Source: Parvibaculum sp. (GTDB taxonomy: Bacteria; Pseudomonadota; Alphaproteobacteria; Parvibaculales; Parvibaculaceae). Taken from it: a stretch of 64,000 nt of DNA. The notes beneath the pieces are model-generated. The model was not told the DNA's origin. It made no database searches and saw only the letters and a list, made by a program, of their open reading frames with translations. The stretch lies in NCBI RefSeq assembly GCF_019635935.1, contig NZ_JAHBYN010000001.1:1547501-1611500 (forward strand). The letters run 5' to 3'. This document shows, in pieces, positions 11,500 through 20,266 of the stretch (positions are counted from its first letter, which is position 1; each line of letters opens with the position of its first letter). A program made the position numbers and the translations under genes.

Positions 11500-13770
11500 T
11501 CAGACGGTCACGCCATGCGCCTCGGCAAAGCCGGCAAGGCGCTCCCGGAGGGAGCGGTCAGGCAGGTCGAGAAGCCCGTCCATGAAGGCCTCGAGCTTGC
11601 CGGTATCGAGCGAGCGAACCATCATCTTGACGGGGCCGACGGCCGCCGGAGACATCGAAATACGGCGGAAACCAAGGCCCAGCAGGGCCATCGCCTCGAG
11701 CGGCTTGCCCGACATCTCACCGCACAGCGTCAGCGGCGTCTCGTGCCGGCTACATTTGACGACGATGTGCTTCAGGAAGCTCAAGACAGCCGGGCTGAGG
11801 AAATCGTAGCGGCCGGCGACGCGCGCATTGCCCCGGTCGGAGGCAAACAGGAACTGCAGCAGGTCGTTCGAACCGACCGACACGAAGTCGACCAGCGGCA
11901 GCAGCGTGTCGAGCTGCCAGGCGAGCGAGGGCACCTCGAGCATGGTGCCGATTTCGAGATGCGCGGGCTTTTCCTTGCCGAACTGGTCGAGCCGGGCGAG
12001 CTCCTTGTCGACAAGCGCCCGGGCGCGCTGGAACTCGGCCACCTCGGCAACCATCGGAAACATGACCCGGAGCGAGCGCCCGGCCGCCGCCGTCAGCAGC
12101 GCCCTGATCTGATGGCGCAGCAATCCCGGCCGGTCGAGGCTGATACGGATGGCGCGCCAGCCAAGCGCCGGGTTTTCTTCCTTCAACGCCGCGAAATTCA
12201 TGTAAGGCAGCATCTTGTCGCCACCGATGTCGAGCGTGCGAAAGACAACCGGGCTGTCGCCGGCCACATCGAGCACGGCGCTGTAAAGTTCGATCTGGTC
12301 GCGCAGCGACGGCAGCGTCGAGGCGATCATGAACTGAAGCTCGGTGCGGAACAGGCCGATCCCCTCCGCGCCCGATTCTTCCAGATGCGGCAGATCGACC
12401 TGCAACCCCGCATTGACGTAGAGCGACACGCGCTGGCCGTCGCAGGTGATCGCCGGCTCGTCGCGGATCGCCTTGTACTGTTCCTGCTTGCGCGCGCGGA
12501 AGCGCGCCTTTTCCGAATAGGAGGCGATCACCTCCTGCGAGGGCCGCAGATAGACCTCGCCCGTATCGCCATCGACGATGATCGCATCGCCCGGCTCGAC
12601 ATGATCGAGAATGTCCTTGGCGCGGCCGACCGTGGCGATGCCGAAAGCGCGCGCGACGATGGACACATGCGCATTGGCGGCGCCCTCCTCGAGCACGAGG
12701 CCGCGAAGCCGCGTCTTGTCGTAGTCGAGGAGTTCGGCCGGACCCATGTTGCGCGCGATGACAATGGCATCGTTGGGCAGGTTGGCCGAGAGCGAGGCAA
12801 GCGTGACGCCGGTGAGCTGGCGCAACAGCCGGTTCGCCAGATCGTCGAAATCGTGCAGCCGGTCGCGGATATAAGGATCGGCCGCGCGCTGCAGCCGCGC
12901 CCGCGTGTCGTTCTGTACGCGCTCGACAGCGGCCTCCGCCGTGAGACCGGTGCGAACCGCTTCGAGCATCCGCTTCAGCCAGCCCCGGTCGTTGGCGAAC
13001 ATGCGGTAGGCCTGCAGCACTTCGCGATGTTCGCCCGCATGGCTGAGATCGGCCGTCTCCAGCATGTCGTCGATCGAACCCCTGAGCGCATAGACCGACT
13101 GTTCGAGGCGCTTCAGTTCGACCTCGGTATCCTCGGCAATCAGCTTGGTGACGTGAACGCGCGGTTCGTGCAGCACCGCATGACCGAGCGCGATGCCTTC
13201 GCAAAAGGCCGTCGCCTGGATGTAGTGCGGCACCTGCCGCGCAAGATCCGGCGTCGCATAGGCTTGCGGGTCGACAAGCTCGGCCGCCGCCACGACTTCC
13301 GCGAGCACCATCGCAACCGTCTGCAGCGCCTCGACTTCCTCTTCGGTGTAGTGCCGCTTGGTGCGGTTCTGCACGGCAAGCACGCCGACGACCTTGCCGC
13401 TCCGGAGGATCGGCACGCCCATCAGCGACTTGTAGATTTCTTCGCCCGTTTCCGGCCGGTAGGCAAAGCCCGGATGCGACTGCGCATCGGCGAGATTGAG
13501 CGGCCGCGCATGCTCGGCGATGTCGCCGACAAGGCCTTCGCCGATTTTCAGCCGCGTGTTGTGAACGGCGGTGGGCTTCAGACCTTCGGTCGCCGACAGT
13601 TCGAGCTCGCTCTGCCGGTTGACCAGATAGACCGAGCACACTTCGGCGACCATGTTGGACGCGATCAGCACGACGATCTTGTCGAGCCGCTTCTGCGCGC
13701 TTTCGGGCTCCGCCATGACTTCGCGCAGCCGGCGGAGCAGTATGCGCGGACCGCCGACCGAGCCCGGCAT
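11500..13770 (-). CDS. ptsP: Phosphoenolpyruvate--protein phosphotransferase PtsP (EI-Ntr)
   Basis: A 756-aa enzyme I of the nitrogen PTS. It autophosphorylates from PEP and passes phosphate to NPr. An N-terminal GAF domain (about 25-160) precedes the HPr-binding and phosphohistidine domain (His in GAANAHVSIVAR) and the PEP-binding barrel (GIGLFRTELQFM, EIGTMLEVPSL, SVGSNDLLQF, CGEMSG). I start at the ATG at 13770 because it follows GGGACCCGGA and gives the usual length; a longer frame would run into lysC. It lies 58 bp downstream of lysC, a common pairing. Confidence 0.96.
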   Translation of the reverse strand: MPGSVGGPRILLRRLREVMAEPESAQKRLDKIVVLIASNMVAEVCSVYLVNRQSELELSATEGLKPTAVHNTRLKIGEGLVGDIAEHARPLNLADAQSHPGFAYRPETGEEIYKSLMGVPILRSGKVVGVLAVQNRTKRHYTEEEVEALQTVAMVLAEVVAAAELVDPQAYATPDLARQVPHYIQATAFCEGIALGHAVLHEPRVHVTKLIAEDTEVELKRLEQSVYALRGSIDDMLETADLSHAGEHREVLQAYRMFANDRGWLKRMLEAVRTGLTAEAAVERVQNDTRARLQRAADPYIRDRLHDFDDLANRLLRQLTGVTLASLSANLPNDAIVIARNMGPAELLDYDKTRLRGLVLEEGAANAHVSIVARAFGIATVGRAKDILDHVEPGDAIIVDGDTGEVYLRPSQEVIASYSEKARFRARKQEQYKAIRDEPAITCDGQRVSLYVNAGLQVDLPHLEESGAEGIGLFRTELQFMIASTLPSLRDQIELYSAVLDVAGDSPVVFRTLDIGGDKMLPYMNFAALKEENPALGWRAIRISLDRPGLLRHQIRALLTAAAGRSLRVMFPMVAEVAEFQRARALVDKELARLDQFGKEKPAHLEIGTMLEVPSLAWQLDTLLPLVDFVSVGSNDLLQFLFASDRGNARVAGRYDFLSPAVLSFLKHIVVKCSRHETPLTLCGEMSGKPLEAMALLGLGFRRISMSPAAVGPVKMMVRSLDTGKLEAFMDGLLDLPDRSLRERLAGFAEAHGVTV

Positions 13771-13828
13771 CAATCCGGGTCCCGTTCGCTGCGGATATGG
13801 CGGAAGAGCGTCAACGGCCTTGCCTCCG

Positions 13829-15085
13829 TTATCCGGCGTCGAGTTCGTAGGCCGTGTGCAGGGCGCGCACGGCAAGCTCGGTATATTCCGACGAGATCAG
13901 CACGCTGACCTTGATCTCCGACGTGGTGATCGCGAGGATGTTGATCCCCTTTTCGGCCAGCGTCTGGAACATCGTCTTGGCGACGCCGGCATGGCTGCGC
14001 ATGCCGATGCCGATGATCGACACCTTGACGACATTGATGTCGGTCTTGACTTCCTTGCAGCCGATGCCGGCCTGCAGCTTGCGGATCACATCCTCGGCAC
14101 GCGTCAGCTCGGCCTGCGGCACCGTGAAGGTGATGTCGGTGCTCTTGCCGTCATCCGAAACGTTCTGGATGATCATGTCGACATTGATCGCCGCGTCGGC
14201 GAGCGGTCCGAACACGCCTGCGGCGACGCCCGGCTTGTCCTCGACCTTGACGAGCGTCACCTTGGCTTCGTCTTTCGAATAGGCGATGCCGCTTACGACC
14301 TGCTGTTCCAAGATTTCATCCTCGTCGCAAACTAGAGTTCCCGGTCCGCTGGCCTCGGGCCCATTGCCTTGCGGTGCATCGGGCGCATCGAAGCTCGAGC
14401 GGACCTGAAGGCGCACGCGATGGACCATGGCGAGTTCGACGGAGCGGGTCTGGAGGACCTTGGCGCCGAGCGACGCCATCTCCAGCATTTCCTCGTAGCT
14501 GATCTTATCAAGCTTTCGGGCCTTCGCAACGATGCGGGGGTCCGTCGTATAAACACCATCGACATCGGTGTAGATGTCGCAACGGTCGGCGCCGATGGCA
14601 GCCGCAATGGCGACCGCGCTGGTGTCGGAACCGCCGCGGCCGAGCGTCGTGATTCTGTTATCGGGCGCGAGCCCCTGAAATCCGGCGACAACCGCGACTT
14701 CTCCGCGCGCAAGGCGCTCGATCAGCATCGTGCCGTCGATTTCCTGGATGCGCGCCGCGCCATGCGCATTGTTGGTGCGTATCGGGATCTGCCAGCCGAG
14801 CCATGAGCGCGCCGAAACGCCGATGCGCTGCAGCTCGATCGCCAGCAATCCGACCGTCACCTGTTCGCCGGTTGCAACGATGGCGTCATATTCGCGCGCG
14901 TCATGCAGCGGCGCCGTCTCGCGCGCCCACGAAACGAGTTGATTGGTCGTGCCCGCCATTGCCGAGACGACGACGGCGACCTCGTGGCCGGCATCGGTCT
15001 CGCGCTTGACGTGCTGCGCGACATTCCGGATGCGTTCGATGTCCGCAACCGACGTGCCGCCGAATTTCATGACCAGTCTGGCCAT
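13829..15085 (-). CDS. lysC: Aspartate kinase
   Basis: A 418-aa aspartokinase, the first step toward lysine, threonine and methionine. The kinase signature KFGGTS is at residues 7-12 and GGSDTSA lies further in. Two ACT domains at the C-terminus would bind the feedback effector (region with [19 protein letters not shown]). The ATG at 15085 is preferred over 15097 because GGAAG sits 6 bp before it. It is followed by ptsP and is divergent from ubiG. Confidence 0.97.
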   Translation of the reverse strand: MARLVMKFGGTSVADIERIRNVAQHVKRETDAGHEVAVVVSAMAGTTNQLVSWARETAPLHDAREYDAIVATGEQVTVGLLAIELQRIGVSARSWLGWQIPIRTNNAHGAARIQEIDGTMLIERLARGEVAVVAGFQGLAPDNRITTLGRGGSDTSAVAIAAAIGADRCDIYTDVDGVYTTDPRIVAKARKLDKISYEEMLEMASLGAKVLQTRSVELAMVHRVRLQVRSSFDAPDAPQGNGPEASGPGTLVCDEDEILEQQVVSGIAYSKDEAKVTLVKVEDKPGVAAGVFGPLADAAINVDMIIQNVSDDGKSTDITFTVPQAELTRAEDVIRKLQAGIGCKEVKTDINVVKVSIIGIGMRSHAGVAKTMFQTLAEKGINILAITTSEIKVSVLISSEYTELAVRALHTAYELDAG

Positions 15086-15310
15086 TTTCGCTTCCATAAT
15101 TCCGCGCCGCCGAAGCCGGTCCGGCGGCTTGCATTGTTCGCCGGCCCCAAGGGTCCACTGGACCGATCCGGCCGGAACGCCCTATATCATATCGAGATGA
15201 GAGGCTTGGCCCCGCGCCCGCCGGGCGCGGCCATACATACAAGCCCCGCTTGAAGCCCGCAACCGGCGGAAACGCACCGAAAGCAGCCGAAACGCAAGGG
15301 AACGACCCCG

Positions 15311-16084
15311 ATGAGCAGGCCAGCCGGAAACGAAGCCCCGAGGGAGGCGCCGAGCAGCGTCGATCCGGCGGAGATCGCCCGTTTTTCGGCCATGGCCGCC
15401 GAATGGTGGGACCCGGCGGGCAAGTTCCGCCCGCTGCACAAGTTCAACCCGGTGCGCCTTTCCTATATCCGCGACCATGTGACCGCCCGTTTCGGGCTCG
15501 ACGGGCGGGCGATGCGGCCTTTCGAGGGCCTGCGTTTTCTCGACATCGGCTGCGGCGGGGGTCTCCTCTCCGAACCGATGGCGCGGCTCGGCGCCGAGGT
15601 GGTTGCCGCCGACGCTTCCGAAAAGAACATCAAGACGGCGTCCGTCCACGCCGCCGAGCAAGGCCTCGCCATCGACTATCGCTGCACGACCGCGGAGGCG
15701 CTTGCCGCCGCCGGCGAGACATTCGATGTCGTTCTCAACATGGAAGTGATCGAGCATGTGGCCGACCGCGACATGTTCCTGAAGGATTGCGCCCGGATGG
15801 TGAAGCCCGGCGGGCTGATGTTCGTGGCGACGCTCAACCGCACGCTGAAGGCGCATGCACTGGCCATTGTCGGCGCCGAATATGTGCTCGGCTGGCTGCC
15901 GCGCGGGACGCATGACTGGAAGAAGTTCGTCACCGTCGAGGAAATGGAGCACGGGCTCGCCGCCGCCGGGCTCGAGGTGATGGAAATCTCGGGCGTTTCC
16001 TACAATCCGCTTTTCGGCAGCTGGTCGCTGTCGCGCGACACCGACGTCAATTACATGGCGCTGGCGGGAAAGAAGACGCGCTAG
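15311..16084 (+). CDS. ubiG: Bifunctional 2-polyprenyl-6-hydroxyphenol methylase / 3-demethylubiquinol 3-O-methyltransferase
   Basis: A 257-aa SAM-dependent O-methyltransferase that carries out both O-methylations in ubiquinone synthesis. The family hallmarks are present: [19 protein letters not shown] near the N-terminus, the SAM loop [15 protein letters not shown], and NMEVIEHV. The ATG at 15311 follows AAGGGAA. Its TAG stop shares the palindrome CTAG with the stop of the convergent DUF1178 gene. Confidence 0.96.
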   Translation: MSRPAGNEAPREAPSSVDPAEIARFSAMAAEWWDPAGKFRPLHKFNPVRLSYIRDHVTARFGLDGRAMRPFEGLRFLDIGCGGGLLSEPMARLGAEVVAADASEKNIKTASVHAAEQGLAIDYRCTTAEALAAAGETFDVVLNMEVIEHVADRDMFLKDCARMVKPGGLMFVATLNRTLKAHALAIVGAEYVLGWLPRGTHDWKKFVTVEEMEHGLAAAGLEVMEISGVSYNPLFGSWSLSRDTDVNYMALAGKKTR

Positions 16085-16518
16085 TTGGCGCGCACCGGCG
16101 GCACGATCGGCAGCGGCGCAACTTCGACGCCTTCGTCGATCAGATCGCGCGCTTCGTCGAGCGTCGCTTCGCCGTAGATCTCGCGCCGATCCGCTTCGCC
16201 GTAATGGATGCGGCGCGCTTCCTCGGCAAACTTGTCGCCGACATAGTCGCAATTTTCCTCGACGTGCTTCCTGAGCGCCAGCATCATCATGTTGAGCTTT
16301 TGCGCGGGCTCCGGCGAGACCGGAATTTCGTTGCTCTTCGCACCCTTCTTCGTGCCCCGTCCAAGCCCCGGCGCCATCAACGCCTTGCGCACCTCGGCGC
16401 TGCCGCAAACCGGACAGCTGACTTCGCCGGAAGCGGCCTGCGCCTCGAACCCGGCGGAGGATGGAAACCAGCCGTCGAACTCATGCTCCTGCGCGCAAAG
16501 AAGGGCGTAGCGGATCAT
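16081..16518 (-). CDS. DUF1178 family protein
   Basis: A 145-aa small protein of unknown function, common in alpha- and betaproteobacteria. It begins [18 protein letters not shown] and holds a probable zinc knuckle (CPVCGSAEV, with C9 upstream). The C-terminal half is helical. The ATG at 16518 overlaps the nitrilase stop (ATGA), so it is the last gene of the comF-grxC-nitrilase run. Confidence 0.88.
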   Translation of the reverse strand: MIRYALLCAQEHEFDGWFPSSAGFEAQAASGEVSCPVCGSAEVRKALMAPGLGRGTKKGAKSNEIPVSPEPAQKLNMMMLALRKHVEENCDYVGDKFAEEARRIHYGEADRREIYGEATLDEARDLIDEGVEVAPLPIVPPVRAN

Positions 16519-17375
16519 GATGCCCGCCTTTCGGCCTTGACGACCGGCAGCGCGAAATCGCGGTCGTGACCGAGGCTCGGGACGCGGCCCCGCGCTTCGG
16601 CGATCCGCGCGGTATCGATTTCGGCGAGCACGACGCAAGGCGCGTCATGCGCGGCCTCGGCGACGATCTCGCCCCAGGGCGCAATGACGAGGCTGTGGCC
16701 GAAAGTCTCGCGGCCGCATTCATGTTTGCCGCCTTGCGCGGGCGCAAACACATAGCAGCCGGTCTCGATGGCGCGCGCCTTCAGCAACGTATGCCAATGG
16801 GCCTCGCCGGTCTGCCGCGTGAAAGCGGCGGGCACGGTCAGGAAACCGGCGCCTGCCTGCGCCAGCGCCCGGTAGAGCTGCGGGAAACGCAGATCGTAAC
16901 AGACCGTCATGCCGAGACGGCCCCAGGGAAGATCGGCAATGACGGCCGCGCGGCCCGGCTCGAAATTCTTGCTCTCGCGGTAGCTCTCGCCGCCTTCGAG
17001 ATCGACGTCGAACATATGGATCTTGTCGTAGCGCGCCGCGACGCCGCCATCCGGCGCGATCAGGAACGAGCGGTTGGCGAGCTTCTGTGGCGAGATTTTC
17101 ACCGGCAGCGAACCGATCAGCAGCCAGATTTTCTTCGCCGCCGCCAGCGCGCGAAGCGCCGCAAGCGCCGGATCATCTTTTTCCTCGAACGTATTGGCGA
17201 ACAGTCTTTCGCTTTTCGTTTCGAGCAGCGAGGTCATTTCCGGCGTCATCACGAAGTCGGCGCCTTGCGCCGCCGCTTCCGACACCAGCCCCGACACATC
17301 GGCGATATTGACAGCGACGTCGCGCCCGGCGCGCATCTGCACGAGGGCGGCGGTGAATGTCCGGGCGGTATCCAT
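16515..17375 (-). CDS. Carbon-nitrogen hydrolase family protein (Nit1/Nit2-like)
   Basis: A 286-aa nitrilase-superfamily amidase. The catalytic triad is visible: Glu46 (TPEMTS), Lys118 (YDKIHMFDVD) and Cys159 (VCYDLRFPQL). The subfamily matches Nit1/Nit2 proteins, which hydrolyse deaminated glutathione or omega-amides and act in metabolite repair. The ATG at 17375 lies 4 bp after the grxC stop, so the two are probably co-translated. Pairing with a glutaredoxin fits a glutathione-related role, which is inference. Confidence 0.92.
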   Translation of the reverse strand: MDTARTFTAALVQMRAGRDVAVNIADVSGLVSEAAAQGADFVMTPEMTSLLETKSERLFANTFEEKDDPALAALRALAAAKKIWLLIGSLPVKISPQKLANRSFLIAPDGGVAARYDKIHMFDVDLEGGESYRESKNFEPGRAAVIADLPWGRLGMTVCYDLRFPQLYRALAQAGAGFLTVPAAFTRQTGEAHWHTLLKARAIETGCYVFAPAQGGKHECGRETFGHSLVIAPWGEIVAEAAHDAPCVVLAEIDTARIAEARGRVPSLGHDRDFALPVVKAERRAS

Positions 17376-17379
17376 TACG

Positions 17380-17637
17380 TCAGGCGGCCAGCATGGCGTC
17401 GAGTTTGCCGGCGTCTTCGAGCGCACAGAGATCGTCGCAGCCGCCGACATGCGAACCGCCGATGAAAATTTGCGGCACCGTGTGGCGGCCATTGGCGCGC
17501 GCCATCATTTCACGGCGCTTGTCGACATCCATGCCGACATCGATTTCGGTGAAGGCAACGCCCTTCCGGCCGAGCAGCTCTTTCGCCCGGTAGCAATAAG
17601 GACACATCAGGGTCGTGTAGATCGTCACATCCGCCAT
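17380..17637 (-). CDS. grxC: Glutaredoxin 3
   Basis: An 85-aa dithiol glutaredoxin that reduces disulfides and protein-glutathione mixed disulfides. The active site CPYC is at residues 12-15, and the glutathione-binding TVPQIFI and GGCDDL follow. The ATG at 17637 has CGGAG upstream; a longer frame adds only an unconserved leader. It sits between comF and the nitrilase. Confidence 0.96.
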   Translation of the reverse strand: MADVTIYTTLMCPYCYRAKELLGRKGVAFTEIDVGMDVDKRREMMARANGRHTVPQIFIGGSHVGGCDDLCALEDAGKLDAMLAA

Positions 17638-17692
17638 CGCGGAACTCCGGTAGGGGCCCGCACACGGTTCGGGCCCGAAAAACAACAATATA

Positions 17693-18469
17693 TCATATAG
17701 ATATGCCCCCGCCGGGTACAACCCGGGCGACGCAGAGCACCGCCACCTCGGCCGCCCCGCCGCGCCGGAGCGCCCGCGCGCAGGCCTCCGCCGTCGCCCC
17801 CGTCGTCATTACATCGTCGACCAGCACCACCTTCCGGCCGCGAACAAGCGCATCGGCGCCGTCGGCAAGCCGGAAGGCGCCCGCGACGTTGCGCCGCCGG
17901 GCGTCGCCCGAGAGACCGACTTGCGGCCGCGTCGCCCGGACGCGTTGCAGAAGTTCGGGCATATGCACGATGCCGGTCGATGCGGCGACGCGCCGCGAAA
18001 GCTCCGCCGACTGATTGAAGCGCCGTGAAAAGAGCCGCCGCTTGTGAAGCGGCACCGGCGCCAGAATGTCCGCGTCGGCCAGAAGCTCCGCCCCGCTGCG
18101 CACCAGCCAGCGCGCGAAGGCCGGACCCGCCTCCATCCGGTCGCCATATTTGAACCGGTGCAGCAGCATCGCCGCACGGTCGTTGTAGCGCATTGCCGCG
18201 CGCGCCCGCGCATAGGCCGGCGGCTGGGCAAGCGCCACCGCGCTCACCGTCTCGGGGCCCGTGTCGAAGGAAAACGGCAATCCCGTGACGGCGCAGAACG
18301 GCCGCTCGATAAACTCGATTTCGCTCCAGCAGCGCGCGCAAAGCGCCCCATGCGCATCGACGCCGCGCCCGCAGCCGAGACATAGCGGCGGCAGGGCAAT
18401 GTCGGCAAACCGCAAGACACGCCGCCAACCCGCCAACCAGCGATCCGCAATACGCGCTTCGGTTCCCAT
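17693..18469 (-). CDS. ComF family protein
   Basis: A 258-aa phosphoribosyltransferase-fold protein of the ComF/GntX family. The N-terminal double zinc finger is visible (CLGCGRG then CARCW). The C-terminal PRPP-binding loop is VVLVDDVMTTGAT. ComF aids DNA uptake in competent bacteria, but the alphaproteobacterial role is not settled. The start at 18469 (ATG, MGTEARIADRW) removes a low-complexity leader that would overlap the divergent methyltransferase gene. It heads the comF-grxC-nitrilase-DUF1178 run. Confidence 0.9.
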   Translation of the reverse strand: MGTEARIADRWLAGWRRVLRFADIALPPLCLGCGRGVDAHGALCARCWSEIEFIERPFCAVTGLPFSFDTGPETVSAVALAQPPAYARARAAMRYNDRAAMLLHRFKYGDRMEAGPAFARWLVRSGAELLADADILAPVPLHKRRLFSRRFNQSAELSRRVAASTGIVHMPELLQRVRATRPQVGLSGDARRRNVAGAFRLADGADALVRGRKVVLVDDVMTTGATAEACARALRRGGAAEVAVLCVARVVPGGGISI

Positions 18470-18534
18470 GATGCCCCCGTGCCGGCGCCAGCATATCACG
18501 CGCGCGCCCCTTGCGGGCGAGGGCCCCGCCGACC

Positions 18535-19491
18535 ATGATGCCGGCCATGCCGACCCCCGCTCCGCCAACGCCGCCCTCGGGCCCGATGCGTGTTTTCGAC
18601 CGGACGGCGCATGCGCGCCACCGCGCCCGCGCCGCCGCCGGTTTCGCCGGACATGACTTTCTGGTGCGCCGCGCCGCCGCCGACATCGCCGAGCGCGTCG
18701 GCGGCATCAATCGCGATTTTCCGCTGGCGCTCGATCTCGGCTGCCACCGGGGGGCGTTGGCGGCAGCCCTGACGGACGACGCCAATGCGGCGGCCAAAGT
18801 GGAGATGCTTGTCTCGGCCGACCTCGCGCCGGCCATGCTCGCCCACGCACGAGGCCCGCGCGTCGCCGCCGACGAGGAGGCGCTGCCCTTCCGCGACGCC
18901 AGCCTCGATCTTGCGATCAGCATCCTCTCGCTGCACTGGGTGAACGACCTGCCCGGCGCCCTGATCCAGTTGCGCCGGGCATTGAAGCCGGACGGCCTGT
19001 TCATGGCCGCACTCTTTGGCGGCGACACGCTGACTGAATTGCGGCAATCGCTTGCCGAAGCGGAAATCGAATGCGAGGGCGGCCTCAGTCCGCGCGTCTC
19101 GCCCTTTGCCGATATTCGCGACATGGGAAGCCTGATGCAGCGCGCGGGCTTCGCGCTGCCGGTCGTCGATGCCGACCGCGTGACCGTTCGCTATGCCGAC
19201 CCGATGCGGCTGATGGCCGAACTGCGCGGCATGGGCGAGACCAATGCCCTGGCGGAGCGCCGCCACACGCCGATGCGCCGGTCGACGCTGATGCGCGCCG
19301 CGCAGATCTATCGTGAAAAATTCGGATTGCCGGATGGGCGTGTGCCCGCCACTTTCGAGATCGTGACGGCAACGGGCTGGGCGCCGCATGAAAGCCAGCA
19401 AAAGCCGCTCCGTCCCGGCAGCGCCGAGGCGCGGCTCGCGGAAGCGCTGGGAACGAACGAACGCAAGGCCGGTGAAAAAGCCGGAGGCTGA
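18535..19491 (+). CDS. Class I SAM-dependent methyltransferase, BioC/NDUFAF5-like
   Basis: A 318-aa methyltransferase-fold protein. RVFDRTAHARHRARAA at the start, the SAM loop LDLGCHRGALAAAL, and SLHWVNDLPGALIQLRRALKPDG mark the BioC/NDUFAF5 family. In mitochondria, NDUFAF5 hydroxylates an arginine of complex I subunit NDUFS7; the alphaproteobacterial relatives probably do likewise (inference). The start is uncertain: ATGs at 18535, 18538, 18547 and 18586 are all in frame, and the conserved part begins at 18586. Confidence 0.85.
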   Translation: MMPAMPTPAPPTPPSGPMRVFDRTAHARHRARAAAGFAGHDFLVRRAAADIAERVGGINRDFPLALDLGCHRGALAAALTDDANAAAKVEMLVSADLAPAMLAHARGPRVAADEEALPFRDASLDLAISILSLHWVNDLPGALIQLRRALKPDGLFMAALFGGDTLTELRQSLAEAEIECEGGLSPRVSPFADIRDMGSLMQRAGFALPVVDADRVTVRYADPMRLMAELRGMGETNALAERRHTPMRRSTLMRAAQIYREKFGLPDGRVPATFEIVTATGWAPHESQQKPLRPGSAEARLAEALGTNERKAGEKAGG

Positions 19492-19510
19492 ACGAAGAGA
19501 ACGAAGCCCG

Positions 19511-19690
19511 TCAGACGAAGGCCGCCGCCACGGCGCCGAACAGATCGTCCCTCAGCGTATCGCTCATCAGCGCGATGGCGCCTGCAATGGCGATGGAAAT
19601 GCCGCCGGCGATGATGCCGTATTCAATGGCGGTCGCGCCGCTCTCGTCCACCGCAAACAACTTTGCCACACCCGTCAACTTGCCGATCAT
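19511..19690 (-). CDS. Flp/Fap pilin component family protein
   Basis: A 59-aa class IVb (Flp) prepilin. A short basic leader (MIGKLTGVAKLFAVDESG) ends at Gly18, and the mature part begins ATAIEYGIIAGG with Glu at +5 and Tyr at +6, as prepilin peptidase substrates of this family require. A single hydrophobic helix follows. The ATG at 19690 has GAAGG upstream. Flp pilins are exported by Tad secretion genes, but none are in this window. It lies 48 bp downstream of mutT. Confidence 0.85.
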   Translation of the reverse strand: MIGKLTGVAKLFAVDESGATAIEYGIIAGGISIAIAGAIALMSDTLRDDLFGAVAAAFV

Positions 19691-19738
19691 TGCCTTCGTC
19701 CTTCCCCACCGGTTGCGAGAGGAACGCCGGCGTCCCTC

Positions 19739-20173
19739 TCAAAGCAGATCGCGTAGCGCGGCCACCAGCGGCTCGTCCGCCGGCGGCATCGGGTAGTCCC
19801 GCAACCGCGCGGGCCTGACCCATTCAAGCGCCTGCCCCTCGATCGGGCGGGCCTGCCCCTCCCAGCGCCGGCACACATAGAGCGGCATCAGGAGGTGAAA
19901 ATCCTCATAGGCATGGCTCGCAAAAGTGAGTGGCGCGAGACAGGCCTTCGTGACGTCGATACCGAGCTCTTCGCGAAGCTCCCGGATCAGCGTGTCCTCG
20001 GGCAACTCGCCCGGCTCCACCTTGCCGCCCGGAAATTCCCAAAGCCCCGCGAGCGGTTTGCCCTCGGGACGGCGGGCGATCAGCGCCCGCCCGTCGGCAT
20101 CGACAAGCGCGCACGCCACGACAAGCACAAGCCGCTTTGGCCCACTCGTCCCGCTTTCGCGCTCTTCCACCAT
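19739..20173 (-). CDS. mutT: (Deoxy)nucleoside triphosphate pyrophosphohydrolase, MutT family
   Basis: A 144-aa Nudix hydrolase that should remove 8-oxo-dGTP from the nucleotide pool. The Nudix box spans 50-72, with GGKVEPGE and RELREELGI. ARRPEGKPLAGLWEFPGG is typical of MutT itself. It lies 93 bp downstream of argJ, an arrangement seen in related alphaproteobacteria. Confidence 0.92.
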   Translation of the reverse strand: MVEERESGTSGPKRLVLVVACALVDADGRALIARRPEGKPLAGLWEFPGGKVEPGELPEDTLIRELREELGIDVTKACLAPLTFASHAYEDFHLLMPLYVCRRWEGQARPIEGQALEWVRPARLRDYPMPPADEPLVAALRDLL

Positions 20174-20266
20174 GTTGAGCCTGTGAGGGTTAACGTTTTA
20201 TAGGGCCGAACGTCCCGGACAGTCGATAGCGCGAATTTTAGTTAAAATCGCGTAACGGCCTGACGC

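Noticed and set aside
17625..19124. 499-codon minus-strand frame spanning comF and the methyltransferase
   Set aside because: It reads comF out of frame and lies antisense to the methyltransferase, both of which have solid family evidence.
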